Below, piece after piece: positions 52,853 through 61,844 of a stretch of DNA of 64,000 nt (position 1 is its first letter; each line of letters starts with the position of its first letter). Under the pieces are notes generated by a model. It was not told the origin of the DNA. It did no database searches and saw nothing but the letters and a program-made list of their open reading frames with translations. Location: positions 1-64,000 of the forward strand of contig CAIQQH010000008.1 in the NCBI GenBank assembly GCA_903873915.1. Reading direction: 5' to 3'. The DNA is from an uncultured Flavobacteriia bacterium (GTDB taxonomy: Bacteria > Bacteroidota > Bacteroidia > Flavobacteriales_D > Crocinitomicaceae). The position numbers were made by a program, and so were the translations under genes.

Positions 52853-53559
52853 ATTTTCATTTTGCGCATTTTCCAGACACCAAAAAATGCTTCTTTAAAG
52901 ATCCCTGAACTCATTTTCGATTCACCGTATTGGCGATCGATAAAGGTAATTGGAACCTCTTTGACTTTGAATCCATGTTTTACCGCAGCGTATTTCATGC
53001 AAATTTGAAATGCATAACCTACAAATGGAATGGAGTCAAGGTGAATCGTTTCCAATACTTTTCTTCTGTAGCATTTAAATCCGGCAGTGGTATCACGAAT
53101 ACCAATCCACAAGATCAATCGGACGTAAACACTGGCGAAGTAAGACATCAAGATGCGCTTTAAAGGCCAATTCGACACTTTTCCACCCTTACAGTAACGC
53201 GATCCGATACTCACATCTGCACCATCCACACAGGCCTGATATAAGCGAATCAAATCTTCGGGGTTGTGCGAAAAATCACAATCCATCTCAAACAAGAAAT
53301 CGTATCCCTTGGAGATGCCCCATTTGAATCCATGAATATACGCTGTCCCAAGACCTAGTTTTCCTTGACGTTCCTCGATGAACACACGACCTGGAAATTC
53401 TTCTTGGAGCGATTTAATTTTTTGAGCCGTACCATCCGGTGAATTGTCATCTACGTATAAAATATGGAAGTCTTTTTCAAAAGCCATAACTACACGTGTC
53501 ATTCGTTCGACATTATCGATTTCGTTGTATGTTGGAATTATAACGAGTGCGTCAGACAT
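52849..53559 (-). CDS. Polyprenol-phosphate glycosyltransferase (dolichol-phosphate mannose synthase-like)
   Basis: 236 aa GT2 protein without membrane helices. ALVIIPTYNEIDNVERM starts the fold, YVDDNSPDGT and EMDCDFSHNPEDL are the nucleotide-sugar and DxD motifs, GKLGLGTAYIHG is typical of DPM1-like enzymes, and TFIDRQYGESKMS closes the domain. It would load mannose or another sugar onto undecaprenyl phosphate at the cytoplasmic side of the membrane. It overlaps the pyrC-like gene by four bases, an order seen in other Bacteroidota. Its start region overlaps no plus-strand gene once the next gene is started at its signal peptide. Confidence 0.9.
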   Translation of the reverse strand: MSDALVIIPTYNEIDNVERMTRVVMAFEKDFHILYVDDNSPDGTAQKIKSLQEEFPGRVFIEERQGKLGLGTAYIHGFKWGISKGYDFLFEMDCDFSHNPEDLIRLYQACVDGADVSIGSRYCKGGKVSNWPLKRILMSYFASVYVRLILWIGIRDTTAGFKCYRRKVLETIHLDSIPFVGYAFQICMKYAAVKHGFKVKEVPITFIDRQYGESKMSSGIFKEAFFGVWKMRKMKI

Positions 53560-53661
53560 GGTAAATTAAATGCGCAACTAAAATACGGATTATTGACTGA
53601 ATCAATGTTAATTTATGTCAAATGCCGTGAGATTTGTACTTTTACAAGAACGGCAAACCAC

Positions 53662-55050
53662 ATGAAATCTATCCTGACGGTCCTACTTTCTTTTTATACC
53701 CTCGTTGCCATCACGCAGGAGCAAAAGAACATTGAATTACTGGATCATTGGTTCACGGATACCCTGGTCACCTCATCCACTTCCGTTAGGTATAGTGGCT
53801 GTTGGGGGTTCACACGAAATGGGATCGAATATGCCATAATTGGTTCTACGGAAGGTACTCATTTCTTTCGATTAAGTTCCTCAAACACCTTGGTTCCTTG
53901 TGGTTTTATCGAAGGGAGATTTTCTTCGCCACAAGTTATCCACCGCGAATTTAAAACCTATGGCAACTATGCCTATTCCGTTTGTGATGAAGGCAATAGC
54001 TCTCTGCAAATCATCGACTTGAATTATTTACCTGATTCTGTTGTGAAGGTTGCTGACCTGCAAGATGCTCGTTTTGGAAAAACACACAACCTCACTATGG
54101 ATACCGCAAATGCGCTTCTTTATGCCTGTCTTGTTACGCCGATCAGCAGCGGAATAAATTTATCACTGGTTCCCTTGCGCGTATTTTCTCTTCAAGACCC
54201 TTTGAATCCGGTTTTACTATGGGAAGGTCCTGGAGACATCCCAGAAGTGCACGACTGTTACGTGCGCAATAATATGGCCATATTGAATTGCGGAATGGAT
54301 GGGCTTCGCGTATATGATTTTGCCAATCCTAGTGCACCCATCTACAAAAGCAATCTCACCTTCTATCAAGACCAAGGTTACAATCACCAAGGGTGCTTAA
54401 GTCCTGATGGTTTAACGTATGTTTTTGCCGATGAAACCAATGGCAAACGCATAAAGAAATGTAGCGTATCTGCTAACTTTGACATAGAAGTCAATGGCTA
54501 TTTCGGAACAAAATGGCAAGAAGGAAGCGTGCCTCACAACTTAATGATTACAAATGAATTTGCCTTTGTTGCTCACTACAATGAAGGGCTTCGTATTTAC
54601 GACATTCGCGCTACGTTTCCGCGTGAAATAGGTTCTTACGACACCTATACGACGGAGTCAACATTCAAAATGAATGGCGCTTGGGGTGTTTACTCGGACT
54701 ATCCATCTCAACGTATTGTGGTATCAGACCGTCAAAATGGATTGTTTCTATTTCAATTCAATCGTGCACTCTTTGAAGTACCCTCTGACACCACATTCAT
54801 CCTCTACCCCAATCCAATTCGAACAGGAGAGAGTTTTACCGTGCGAACGCCGGGAGACCAACTGTCAGAATTTAGTGTTCAGGTATATGATCAATTGGGG
54901 CAGATTCTTGCGGAACAAGCGGTGAGCAAGGCCAGTTTTTTAGCCTTCGATGCTCCAGCTACAGCGGGGATTTATTGCATTAAAATTGCCTACACCAATT
55001 ACCTAGGAGAAGCTGATTGTGCCGTTCGATGGCTTACCGTAACGAATTAA
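53662..55050 (+). CDS. Choice-of-anchor B secreted protein with T9SS type A sorting domain
   Basis: 462 aa from the ATG at 53662, which begins a signal peptide (MKSILTVLLSFYTLVAIT); an open frame 198 bases further upstream runs through the neighbouring gene and is not credible. The body (about 30-370) is a beta-propeller-like repeat of the choice-of-anchor B family: SGCWGFTRNGIEYAIIGSTE, EVHDCYVRNNMAILNCGMDG, and NHQGCLSPDGLTYVFADETN. The last 75 residues are the type A sorting domain (LYPNPIRTGESF to the end). Surface or secreted; ligand unknown. Its 3' end overlaps the convergent recX-like gene by 17 bases. Confidence 0.88.
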   Translation: MKSILTVLLSFYTLVAITQEQKNIELLDHWFTDTLVTSSTSVRYSGCWGFTRNGIEYAIIGSTEGTHFFRLSSSNTLVPCGFIEGRFSSPQVIHREFKTYGNYAYSVCDEGNSSLQIIDLNYLPDSVVKVADLQDARFGKTHNLTMDTANALLYACLVTPISSGINLSLVPLRVFSLQDPLNPVLLWEGPGDIPEVHDCYVRNNMAILNCGMDGLRVYDFANPSAPIYKSNLTFYQDQGYNHQGCLSPDGLTYVFADETNGKRIKKCSVSANFDIEVNGYFGTKWQEGSVPHNLMITNEFAFVAHYNEGLRIYDIRATFPREIGSYDTYTTESTFKMNGAWGVYSDYPSQRIVVSDRQNGLFLFQFNRALFEVPSDTTFILYPNPIRTGESFTVRTPGDQLSEFSVQVYDQLGQILAEQAVSKASFLAFDAPATAGIYCIKIAYTNYLGEADCAVRWLTVTN

Positions 55051-55540
55051 ATGCGGAGTTAACAGCATCCATGATTAAATCCTGCTCAAATCCACGTGAG
55101 CTCAAAAAGCGAATAATCTTTGCTTTGCGTTTCCACACATCGTTTTCACGTTCTGTTTCTCGAAATTTTCTCTCGGCCAAGGCAATGATGGTCTGTCCAT
55201 AAACATCCAAATCAATCGATTGAATGGCATCTTTGATTAACTCATCATTGATTCTTCGCAGACGCAGCTCCATTCGTATGCGGATGCGTCCCCACTGATT
55301 GAAACGAAATTTACCCGATACAAAGGAATGTGCGAAGCGAACATCATCCAAGAATTGGCTGCTGCGCAACTCCTCAATAATTTCCGACGACTGAACATCC
55401 GTAAGTACATATTCACGGAGTTTGGCTTCGACCTCGGAGGTACAACGATCTCTGTAGGCGCAATACACTTCCATTCGGACCTTGATTTCCGGGACAGTAA
55501 AAGTTGATTTATCCTTTGGTTCAGATCGAGATTTCCTCAT
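55034..55540 (-). CDS. recX: RecX-family regulatory protein
   Basis: 168 aa from Met6 of the open frame; the frame starts at 55555. Three-helix RecX repeats: DRCTSEVEAKLREYVLT, FLDDVRFAHSFVSGKFRFNQ followed by WGRIRIRMELRLRRI, and a third with KRKAKIIRFLSSRGFEQDLI. RecX modulates RecA filaments. recA is not in the window. The start overlaps the end of rng by 20 bases, so it is coupled to that gene. Confidence 0.85.
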   Translation of the reverse strand: MRKSRSEPKDKSTFTVPEIKVRMEVYCAYRDRCTSEVEAKLREYVLTDVQSSEIIEELRSSQFLDDVRFAHSFVSGKFRFNQWGRIRIRMELRLRRINDELIKDAIQSIDLDVYGQTIIALAERKFRETERENDVWKRKAKIIRFLSSRGFEQDLIMDAVNSAFNSLR

Positions 55541-57068
55541 TCTGCTTATCCACAAAAGTGTATTGGAGCAAGTGATTGTTGGTTACTCCGCGCACAGGAA
55601 TCCACTTCTTGTAGGCAAAGAACCATTTCAATTGACGTGAGAACAATCCCTTTTTGAAATATGCTTCCAAGTAGGGGTGCACATGAAGGGTCAAATGAGG
55701 TACTTTTCGGTCTGAAATCAAGTACTTCAAGTTCGACTCAATTTCTTCGGCGAACAAAATACTTGCTTGAACCTCACCCGTTCCGTTGCATGTTGGACAT
55801 TTTTCAGACGTTTTGATGTCAGTTTCTGGACGAACACGTTGACGCGTAATTTCAATCACCCCGAATTTTGATGGAGGAAGGATGTTGTGTTTCGCTCGAT
55901 CAGAAAGCATCAATGACTTAAGTTTGTCAAACAAGGCCTTGTTGTTTTCACGGTCGTGCATATCGATAAAGTCGATGCAGATGATGCCGCCCATATCCCG
56001 CAATTGCAGTACGCGAGCGATTTCTTCCGCAGCTTCCAAATTCGTTAGTACGGCATTGTTTTCCTGACCTTCAGCACCTTTTCTGTTCCCACTATTGACA
56101 TCGATTACATGCATTGCCTCCGTGTGCTCAATAATGAGGTAACCTCCACTTGGAAGTGGCACCTTCTTGCCGAACAAGGCTTTGATTTGCTTGTTGATTC
56201 CGAAACGCTCAAAAATCTTTATTTTGCTGTCGTAAAAGCGAATAATATTCTCCCTTCCCGGAGCAATTCCAGCCACATAATCCTTTAAGTCGGCAAACAG
56301 CTTCTCATCGTTGACATGAATGTTGGAGAAATCGGCATTCAACAAGTCCCTAAGGATAGATGACGTTTTATTGATTTCGCCCAATACTCTGCGAGGAGGA
56401 GTCGCATCTTTTAGCGTTGCATGCATGGTTTTCCACTTCTCGAGCAAGTTTTTTAAATCTTGATCGAGTTGTTCAACCTTTTTATTCTCTGCCACCGTGC
56501 GAATAATCACCCCAAAGTTTTTTGGTTTGATCGATTCCATCAAATCTTTTAAGCGATCTTTTTCATCTGCTTCTTTGATTTTCTGTGACACAGAAATTTT
56601 ATCCGAAAATGGCACAAGTACAAGGTACCTTCCTGCAAGAGTTATTTCCGCACAGAGGCGCGGGCCTTTGCTGGAGATAGGCTCCTTAGCGATTTGTACA
56701 AGAATAGGTTGTGAAGATGAAATAATTTGATCAATTTTTCCATCTTTAGGAATGTCCTTTTCACCTTTAAAATAAAGGAGATCAGAGACATTCTGCTTGC
56801 CATGCAAGGTGTCTTTTGTAAATTTATTGAGCGAGCTGAATTGAGGACCTAAATCGAGGTAATGCAAGAATGCATCCTTTTCGTATCCGACATCAACAAA
56901 CGCCGCGTTGAGACTGGGAACAACCTTTCTTACCTTACCTAGGTATATATCGCCAACGGCGAAATCGGTATTTCCCTGTTCTTCGTGTAATTCAATAAGC
57001 TTACCGTCCCGTAACAAAGCAAGCCAAATACCTCCAGGTCGGGCATCGACTACCAGTTCTAAACTCAC
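55521..57068 (-). CDS. rng: Ribonuclease G/E family endoribonuclease
   Basis: 515 aa, RNase G length (no RNase E scaffold tail). S1 domain (about 35-130: YLGKVRKVVPSLNAAFVDVG), then the DNase I-like catalytic part: AMHVIDVNSGNRK and IICIDFIDMHDRENN hold the metal-binding aspartates, and CPTCNGTG (about 425-432) is the zinc-link that joins dimers. Trims 16S rRNA 5' end and some mRNAs in known species. It lies between the 29-aa basic protein gene (with a terminator between) and recX. Confidence 0.95.
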   Translation of the reverse strand: MSLELVVDARPGGIWLALLRDGKLIELHEEQGNTDFAVGDIYLGKVRKVVPSLNAAFVDVGYEKDAFLHYLDLGPQFSSLNKFTKDTLHGKQNVSDLLYFKGEKDIPKDGKIDQIISSSQPILVQIAKEPISSKGPRLCAEITLAGRYLVLVPFSDKISVSQKIKEADEKDRLKDLMESIKPKNFGVIIRTVAENKKVEQLDQDLKNLLEKWKTMHATLKDATPPRRVLGEINKTSSILRDLLNADFSNIHVNDEKLFADLKDYVAGIAPGRENIIRFYDSKIKIFERFGINKQIKALFGKKVPLPSGGYLIIEHTEAMHVIDVNSGNRKGAEGQENNAVLTNLEAAEEIARVLQLRDMGGIICIDFIDMHDRENNKALFDKLKSLMLSDRAKHNILPPSKFGVIEITRQRVRPETDIKTSEKCPTCNGTGEVQASILFAEEIESNLKYLISDRKVPHLTLHVHPYLEAYFKKGLFSRQLKWFFAYKKWIPVRGVTNNHLLQYTFVDKQNEEISI

Positions 57069-57101
57069 GAAAGCTGTTTTAAGTTAATGAAATAGGAAAA
57101 A

Positions 57102-57124
57102 CTTAGCGGGCACCTCCCGCTAAG
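57102..57124 (-). terminator. Terminator after the 29-aa basic protein gene
   Basis: Perfect 9-bp stem CTTAGCGGG with a five-base loop; minus-strand T run follows. Sits between the small gene and rng. Confidence 0.8.
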
Positions 57125-57156
57125 CTCCTAAAAAAATATGAATGTCGTAACAGGTG

Positions 57157-57246
57157 TTACTTCTTCTTGTGACGATTCTTCCGCAATCTTTTCTTGCGTT
57201 TGTGCGTCGCCATCTTATGTCTTTTTCTCTTTTTACCGCTTGGCAT
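57157..57246 (-). CDS. 29-aa highly basic protein, AURKAIP1/COX24 (mS38)-like
   Basis: Short ORF coding MPSGKKRKRHKMATHKRKKR plus nine more residues ending RHKKK; 19 of 29 residues are Lys, Arg or His. The pattern resembles the C-terminal AURKAIP1/COX24 motif of mitochondrial ribosomal protein mS38 and the tiny bacterial ribosomal proteins related to it, so a ribosome component is likely. It has a strong promoter (TTTG, 18 bases, TATCTTTG at 57331-57360) and its own terminator, as expected for a highly expressed gene. Homology is from pattern memory, not a search. Confidence 0.75.
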   Translation of the reverse strand: MPSGKKRKRHKMATHKRKKRLRKNRHKKK

Positions 57247-57296
57247 AATCTTATATTTAAGTTATTATATTCGAATGTATTCGGTGCTTTTCACTT

Positions 57297-57330
57297 AAAA
57301 AAAACACTCCCGCTAGTTAAAACGGGAGTG
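57297..57330 (-). terminator. Terminator after the HU gene, overlapping the next promoter start
   Basis: Stem CACTCCCG/CGGGAGTG with a 10-base loop and T8 on the minus strand. The promoter of the 29-aa protein gene begins one base before it, so that transcript would start inside the hairpin and not carry it whole. Confidence 0.75.
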
Positions 57331-57360
57331 CAAAGATAAGGATTTCATCCGAATTTCAAA
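57331..57360 (-). promoter_or_regulatory. Predicted promoter of the 29-aa basic protein gene
   Basis: Minus strand TTTG at 57357-57360, 18 bases, TATCTTTG at 57331-57338; a good match to both Bacteroidota elements. Start expected near 57324, giving a 78-base leader. Confidence 0.65.
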
Positions 57361-57381
57361 CAACTCGAACAAAGAACATTT

Positions 57382-57672
57382 TTATTTCACAACAACTTTA
57401 CTTTTCACTTCCTCAACAAAAGTTTTTGCTGGCTTGAATGATGGGATGTTGTGTGCGGGAATAATGATGGTCGTGTTTTTCGAAATGTTACGGCCAGTTT
57501 TTTCAGCACGCTCTTTCACGATAAAACTACCGAAACCTCTCAAGTACACATTTTGACCATCTGCTAAAGATGATTTGATGGATGTCATAAACGCTTCCAC
57601 AGCCTTTAAGGCCTCTGCTCTTTCAAGCCCAGTAGTGTCAGCAATATCCGCTACGATGTCTGCTTTAGTCAT
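57382..57672 (-). CDS. HU-family DNA-binding protein
   Basis: 96 aa. Small dimeric nucleoid protein that bends DNA. MTKADIVADIADTTGL opens the helical body, VYLRGFGSFIVKERAEKTGR is the HU/IHF signature with the start of the DNA-binding arm, and NIPSFKPAKTFVEEVK closes the fold. Its arm (NISKNTTIIIPAHN) has the usual Pro. It could be an HU or an IHF-like homologue; in this phylum several paralogues exist. Single gene with own terminator. Confidence 0.93.
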   Translation of the reverse strand: MTKADIVADIADTTGLERAEALKAVEAFMTSIKSSLADGQNVYLRGFGSFIVKERAEKTGRNISKNTTIIIPAHNIPSFKPAKTFVEEVKSKVVVK

Positions 57673-57785
57673 GTTGTTTTAATTTTAGTTTTTATTTTTT
57701 TGTTTATTGCAGTTATGCTACAAATGTAACTTACTTAAAGATTATACCTTTGTTATGACTCGTTTAAATTTAGATTTTTCCCCTA

Positions 57786-58808
57786 ATGACTGATTTTCAT
57801 CTACTAATAGCCGATTGGTATAGACAAACAAAACGAGACTTGCCTTGGAGAGAGACAAATGACCCCTATTTCATCTGGTTATCGGAGGTTATTTTACAGC
57901 AAACACGTGTTGATCAAGGTATTTCCTATTACTACCGCTTCATTGAACGCTTTCCCACCTTAAAAGATTTGGCAGATGCGGATTTACAAACCATTCTGAA
58001 TCATTGGCAAGGCTTGGGCTATTACAGTAGAGCGCGAAACTTGCATCAAACGGCAAAATTTATTTCCTCCGAACTCAATGGTGTTTTCCCGGAATCTTAC
58101 GCCGAACTCATCAAGCTTAAAGGAATAGGTCCGTATACAGCAGCAGCGGTTGCCTCATTTGCCTTTAATGAAAATGTGCCTGTTGTCGATGGCAATGTGT
58201 ACCGCGTCCTTTCTAGACATTTTGACATTGAGGCAGCTATAAATTCTACAACAGGCGTAAAACTGTTTAAATCATTGGCGGAAACCTTGATTGACCCAAA
58301 GCGGCCTGCACTGCACAACCAAGCCATTATGGAGTTTGGTGCACTCCATTGCACCCCGAAAAAACCAAAATGCTCCACGTGCGTATTGCAAGGAAGCTGC
58401 CTCACCTTTGCCAACAAAACCATCAACGAACGTCCAGTGAAAACAAAGAAACAAGCCGTAAGAAATCGCTTTTTTCACTACCTAATTTTCAACATAGAAG
58501 GAAATACATACCTTCAGCAACGCAAAGGACGCGATATCTGGGAGGAACTTTATCAATTTCCATTGGTTGAAACGGAAAGCGACGGCCCTTTAGACGTTTC
58601 GCACAGTGCGCACCTCGACCATATTGTTGAGATTTCATCCCCCCTCACCCACTTGCTCTCACACCAACGCATTACTGCCCGGTTTTACCACATCGTTCCT
58701 TCCGAAGTCAAACCCGAAACCGACTGGATATTGATTCAAAATTCTGCCATTCAAGATTTTCCAATTCCTCGTCTCATCGACAAATACCTCGAAGCACATC
58801 CGCTGTGA
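57786..58808 (+). CDS. mutY: Adenine DNA glycosylase MutY
   Basis: 340 aa. Removes A opposite 8-oxoguanine. N-terminal LPWRETNDPYFIWLSEVILQ has the catalytic Glu, helix-hairpin-helix LKGIGPYTAAAVASFA, catalytic Asp in VPVVDGNVYRV, and the 4Fe-4S cluster cysteines in CTPKKPKCSTCVLQGSC (C-x6-C-x2-C-x5-C). The C-terminal Nudix-like 8-oxoG-sensing domain spans about 225-340. First gene of the mutY-ssb-gldE-gldD-folK run conserved in gliding Bacteroidota. Confidence 0.96.
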   Translation: MTDFHLLIADWYRQTKRDLPWRETNDPYFIWLSEVILQQTRVDQGISYYYRFIERFPTLKDLADADLQTILNHWQGLGYYSRARNLHQTAKFISSELNGVFPESYAELIKLKGIGPYTAAAVASFAFNENVPVVDGNVYRVLSRHFDIEAAINSTTGVKLFKSLAETLIDPKRPALHNQAIMEFGALHCTPKKPKCSTCVLQGSCLTFANKTINERPVKTKKQAVRNRFFHYLIFNIEGNTYLQQRKGRDIWEELYQFPLVETESDGPLDVSHSAHLDHIVEISSPLTHLLSHQRITARFYHIVPSEVKPETDWILIQNSAIQDFPIPRLIDKYLEAHPL

Positions 58809-58896
58809 TCACCAACAAATCTGTGTGTTGAATTATTCATGATACGCCAAAAAACTCTCAGTGATTAATGTATATTTGTGATTCAAAGCAAATCTT

Positions 58897-59352
58897 ATGG
58901 CAGGAAGTGTAAATAAAGTGATTTTAATTGGCAACGTTGGAAAGGATCCTGAGGTTCACCGCTTACAAAACGGAACCGTGAAGGCCACTTTTTCCATGGC
59001 CACATCTGAAACCTACACCGATAAAGAAACGGGCGAGAAAAAGGAAATCACTGATTGGCATGACATCGTATTGTGGCGTCGTCTGGCAGAAATCACAGAA
59101 AAATATGTAAAAAAGGGATATAAAATTTATGTTGAGGGCAAATTAAAAAAGAGGACGTATCAGGACAAAGAAGGAAATACAAGGTATGCCTTAGATATTG
59201 TTGCCGATGAGATGACCATACTCTCAAAGCCGGACAATGTACATACTCAAACAAGTCAAGCTCCATATTCAAATGAAGGAACACCTCCTGCACTCCCTCC
59301 AATGAGCGACAATTCGCAAAGTGAAGGTCCAGATGAGGTACTTCCTTTTTAA
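58897..59352 (+). CDS. ssb: Single-stranded DNA-binding protein
   Basis: 151 aa. OB-fold (about 1-110): VNKVILIGNVGKDPEVHRLQ and EGKLKKRTYQDKEGNTRY are family hallmarks. A Pro/Ser-rich linker leads to the acidic tip PDEVLPF that recruits repair and replication proteins. A TATATTTG element upstream (about 58872-58879) may be a promoter. Follows mutY and precedes gldE. Confidence 0.96.
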   Translation: MAGSVNKVILIGNVGKDPEVHRLQNGTVKATFSMATSETYTDKETGEKKEITDWHDIVLWRRLAEITEKYVKKGYKIYVEGKLKKRTYQDKEGNTRYALDIVADEMTILSKPDNVHTQTSQAPYSNEGTPPALPPMSDNSQSEGPDEVLPF

Positions 59353-59413
59353 TTCTTTTACTGCACACATTGAATACCACAACACATTGGCAACCTTTCA
59401 TTTTTAACGTACA

Positions 59414-60682
59414 ATGATTTACTTAATTGTCATCATCATTGTATTGCTTTGTATGTCGGCACTGGCATCCGGATCCGAAAGCGCATTCTTTTCGCTTAGT
59501 CCAACAGAGAAAGAGGCATTGAGGCAAGATGAAAGCAAATCTGCAAAAATTGCATTGGAACTGCTGGATGACCCAAAAGAGATTTTGGCGACTTTATTAA
59601 TTGCCAACAACTTCGTCAATATTGGAATTGTCATCATCTCAACAGCGCTGTTAAATGACTTCTTTCCGAACACCAGCACAAATCCTTCGATTCGTTTTCT
59701 GATCGAAGTGGTCGGGATCACCTTGACGATCTTGTTGTTTGGCGAAGTGGTGCCAAAAATTTACTCAACGAAGAACGCCTTGTTCATGGCGCGAACCATG
59801 GCGCAACCAATCAACTTTATTCGCAGATTACCCCCCATCTCATGGTTGAAATGGCTTTTGGTGAATGGAACGAAAATCATTCAGAAACGTGCGCGCAAAC
59901 ATGGTATCAACATCTCATCCGATGAACTCGAACAGGCCATTGCCTTGACAAAAGAAGAGCATACAAGTGAGGAAGAACATAAGATCTTGGAAGGCATCAT
60001 TCGTTTTGGAAGTACCGAATGTTGTCAGATCATGTGTCCGCGTCTCGATATCATTGCATTAAAGGAAACACAACCCTTCTCGGAAGTACTCAAGGTGATC
60101 CAAGAAAATGGGTATTCTAGGGTTCCAGTTTATAAAGATTCTGTGGACAATGTGATTGGAATCCTATATATAAAAGATCTGCTTCCACATTTAGATAAAT
60201 CTGAAGAATTTGAATGGAATACGCTTTTGCGCAAACCTATGTTTGTTCCGGAAAATAAAAAAATTGACGACTTGCTAAAAGATTTTCAGGAAGTGAAAAT
60301 GCACATGGCGGTGGTTGTCGATGAATATGGGGGTGCAAGTGGTATTATTACCTTGGATGACATCTTAGAGGAAATTGTTGGAGACATCACCGACGAATAC
60401 GATGTGGCAGATGTCGTTTACACAAAAATAGATGAACAAACTTACCTGTTTGAAGGAAGGACCTCTTTGGTTGATTTCTATAAGGTAATGGACATCGACG
60501 GACGAGAATTCGATGCGCTGAAAGGCGAATCTGAAACCTTGGGAGGATTTATCGTTGAAAACGCTGAACGCATTTTGCGGAACAATGAATTCATTACGGT
60601 CGGACCAATTAAACTTATTGTTGACTCCTCCGACAAACGTCGCATAAAACTGGTTAAAGCAATCGTTCCTAAAGAAGATTAA
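59414..60682 (+). CDS. gldE: Gliding motility-associated protein GldE (CNNM/CBS/CorC family)
   Basis: 422 aa. Four N-terminal membrane helices form the CNNM (DUF21) domain (about 1-190), then two CBS domains (about 205-325; RVPVYKDSVDNVIGILYIKD and VVVDEYGGASGIITLDDIL) and a CorC/HlyC C-terminal domain (about 340-420). In Flavobacterium johnsoniae, GldE supports GldD function in gliding and T9SS assembly. Assigned as gldE because gldD follows directly (one base gap) and ssb precedes, the conserved order. Confidence 0.93.
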   Translation: MIYLIVIIIVLLCMSALASGSESAFFSLSPTEKEALRQDESKSAKIALELLDDPKEILATLLIANNFVNIGIVIISTALLNDFFPNTSTNPSIRFLIEVVGITLTILLFGEVVPKIYSTKNALFMARTMAQPINFIRRLPPISWLKWLLVNGTKIIQKRARKHGINISSDELEQAIALTKEEHTSEEEHKILEGIIRFGSTECCQIMCPRLDIIALKETQPFSEVLKVIQENGYSRVPVYKDSVDNVIGILYIKDLLPHLDKSEEFEWNTLLRKPMFVPENKKIDDLLKDFQEVKMHMAVVVDEYGGASGIITLDDILEEIVGDITDEYDVADVVYTKIDEQTYLFEGRTSLVDFYKVMDIDGREFDALKGESETLGGFIVENAERILRNNEFITVGPIKLIVDSSDKRRIKLVKAIVPKED

Positions 60683-60683
60683 C

Positions 60684-61262
60684 ATGAAAGTATTTGCATT
60701 AATGATGGTCATCTTGCTTTTTATTACCTCATGTGGAGACGAGTTGCTGATTCCAAAGCCCCCTACCTACTTAAGGTCAGAGCTACCTTCACATGAATAT
60801 GTACATTATACGAGTGGCTGTGGATATCACTTTGACATTTCAAAACAATATGAAGTGAAAGATGTTGCAGCGCAGCCAGGCCAAACCAACTTCACGTGCC
60901 ATAAAGACATTGATTTGGGTCCCTTAAATGGAATGATCCATTTTTCCTACATAAGCATGCAAGAACCACTTGCGAAGTATGTGAATTATGCCAATGACAA
61001 GGTAGAAGAACACAAACTCAAAGCAACGGCAATCAACGATTCGAATATCATCCGTTCAGATGCACGCGTCTTTGGGACCATTTTTGAGCTGCAGGGAGAT
61101 GTCGCATCACCCTTTCAATTTTACCTGACAGACTCAACGACAACCTTTGTGAGTGGTGTTGTCTATTTCAACACACCCCCAAACTACGATTCACTGCGGC
61201 CAAGTTTAAACTATTTAAAGACAGACTTGCTTCGCATGATCAATACCTTTGAATGGAAATGA
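60684..61262 (+). CDS. gldD: Gliding motility lipoprotein GldD
   Basis: 192 aa. Lipobox LFITSC with Cys17 after a short signal. The family core begins PPTYLRSELPSHEYVHY and includes QPGQTNFTCHKDIDLG and FGTIFELQGDVASPFQFYLT. GldD is essential for gliding and needed for T9SS stability in F. johnsoniae. One base after gldE and overlapping folK by four bases, so it is tightly coupled. Confidence 0.94.
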   Translation: MKVFALMMVILLFITSCGDELLIPKPPTYLRSELPSHEYVHYTSGCGYHFDISKQYEVKDVAAQPGQTNFTCHKDIDLGPLNGMIHFSYISMQEPLAKYVNYANDKVEEHKLKATAINDSNIIRSDARVFGTIFELQGDVASPFQFYLTDSTTTFVSGVVYFNTPPNYDSLRPSLNYLKTDLLRMINTFEWK

Positions 61263-61753
61263 ATAACGTAACCATTGCATTGGGTAGCAATCAAGGTAAT
61301 CGCGAACATTTTATAAAAGAAGCAATTCAAGGCATTACTGAAAAAATTGGGCAGCTCCAATTGTGTTCGCCTTTCTACGAAAACAAAGCACAAGGATTTG
61401 AATCAAAAAACCTGTTTCTAAATGGGTGCATCGTTGTTCAAACGACAATGGAACCAAAGGACATTTTGATTGCGCTTAAAGAGATTGAAAGTCATCTTGG
61501 TCGAGTAAAAAACCCAAGCCGTGCTTACGTCTCACGCCCAATAGATTTGGACATCATCCTATTTGAAAATAAAATTTTGCAGCATAGCGATTTGTGCATT
61601 CCGCATCCTCGATTTCGCGAGAGAATCTTCGTGTTAAGGCCGCTTTGCGACATTCAACCCAATGCAATTGACCCGGTTAGTTGTAAATCAGTCATGGAAC
61701 TGACCTTAGAGTGCTCAGACAAAAGCGAATTAACTATTTATGAATTAAAATAG
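61259..61753 (+). CDS. folK: HPPK, 6-hydroxymethyl-7,8-dihydropterin pyrophosphokinase
   Basis: 164 aa from the ATG at 61259 (four-base ATGA overlap with gldD); a start two codons earlier is possible. Transfers pyrophosphate from ATP in folate synthesis. TIALGSNQGNREHFI opens the fold, and RPIDLDIILFENKIL with LCIPHPRFRERIFVLRPL carries the two metal-binding aspartates and family signature. folP and folB are not adjacent. Confidence 0.95.
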   Translation: MNNVTIALGSNQGNREHFIKEAIQGITEKIGQLQLCSPFYENKAQGFESKNLFLNGCIVVQTTMEPKDILIALKEIESHLGRVKNPSRAYVSRPIDLDIILFENKILQHSDLCIPHPRFRERIFVLRPLCDIQPNAIDPVSCKSVMELTLECSDKSELTIYELK

Positions 61754-61844
61754 AACAATTAATAAATATGCTCTACAAATTATACAACATCAATTTTATT
61801 GCGTAATATTGTCCCGAAATTTAGTAAAGAACAAATAAAACACT

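Noticed and set aside
53464-53661. N-terminal extension of the choice-of-anchor B protein
   Set aside because: It lies antisense to the start of the neighbouring glycosyltransferase and would bury the signal peptide.
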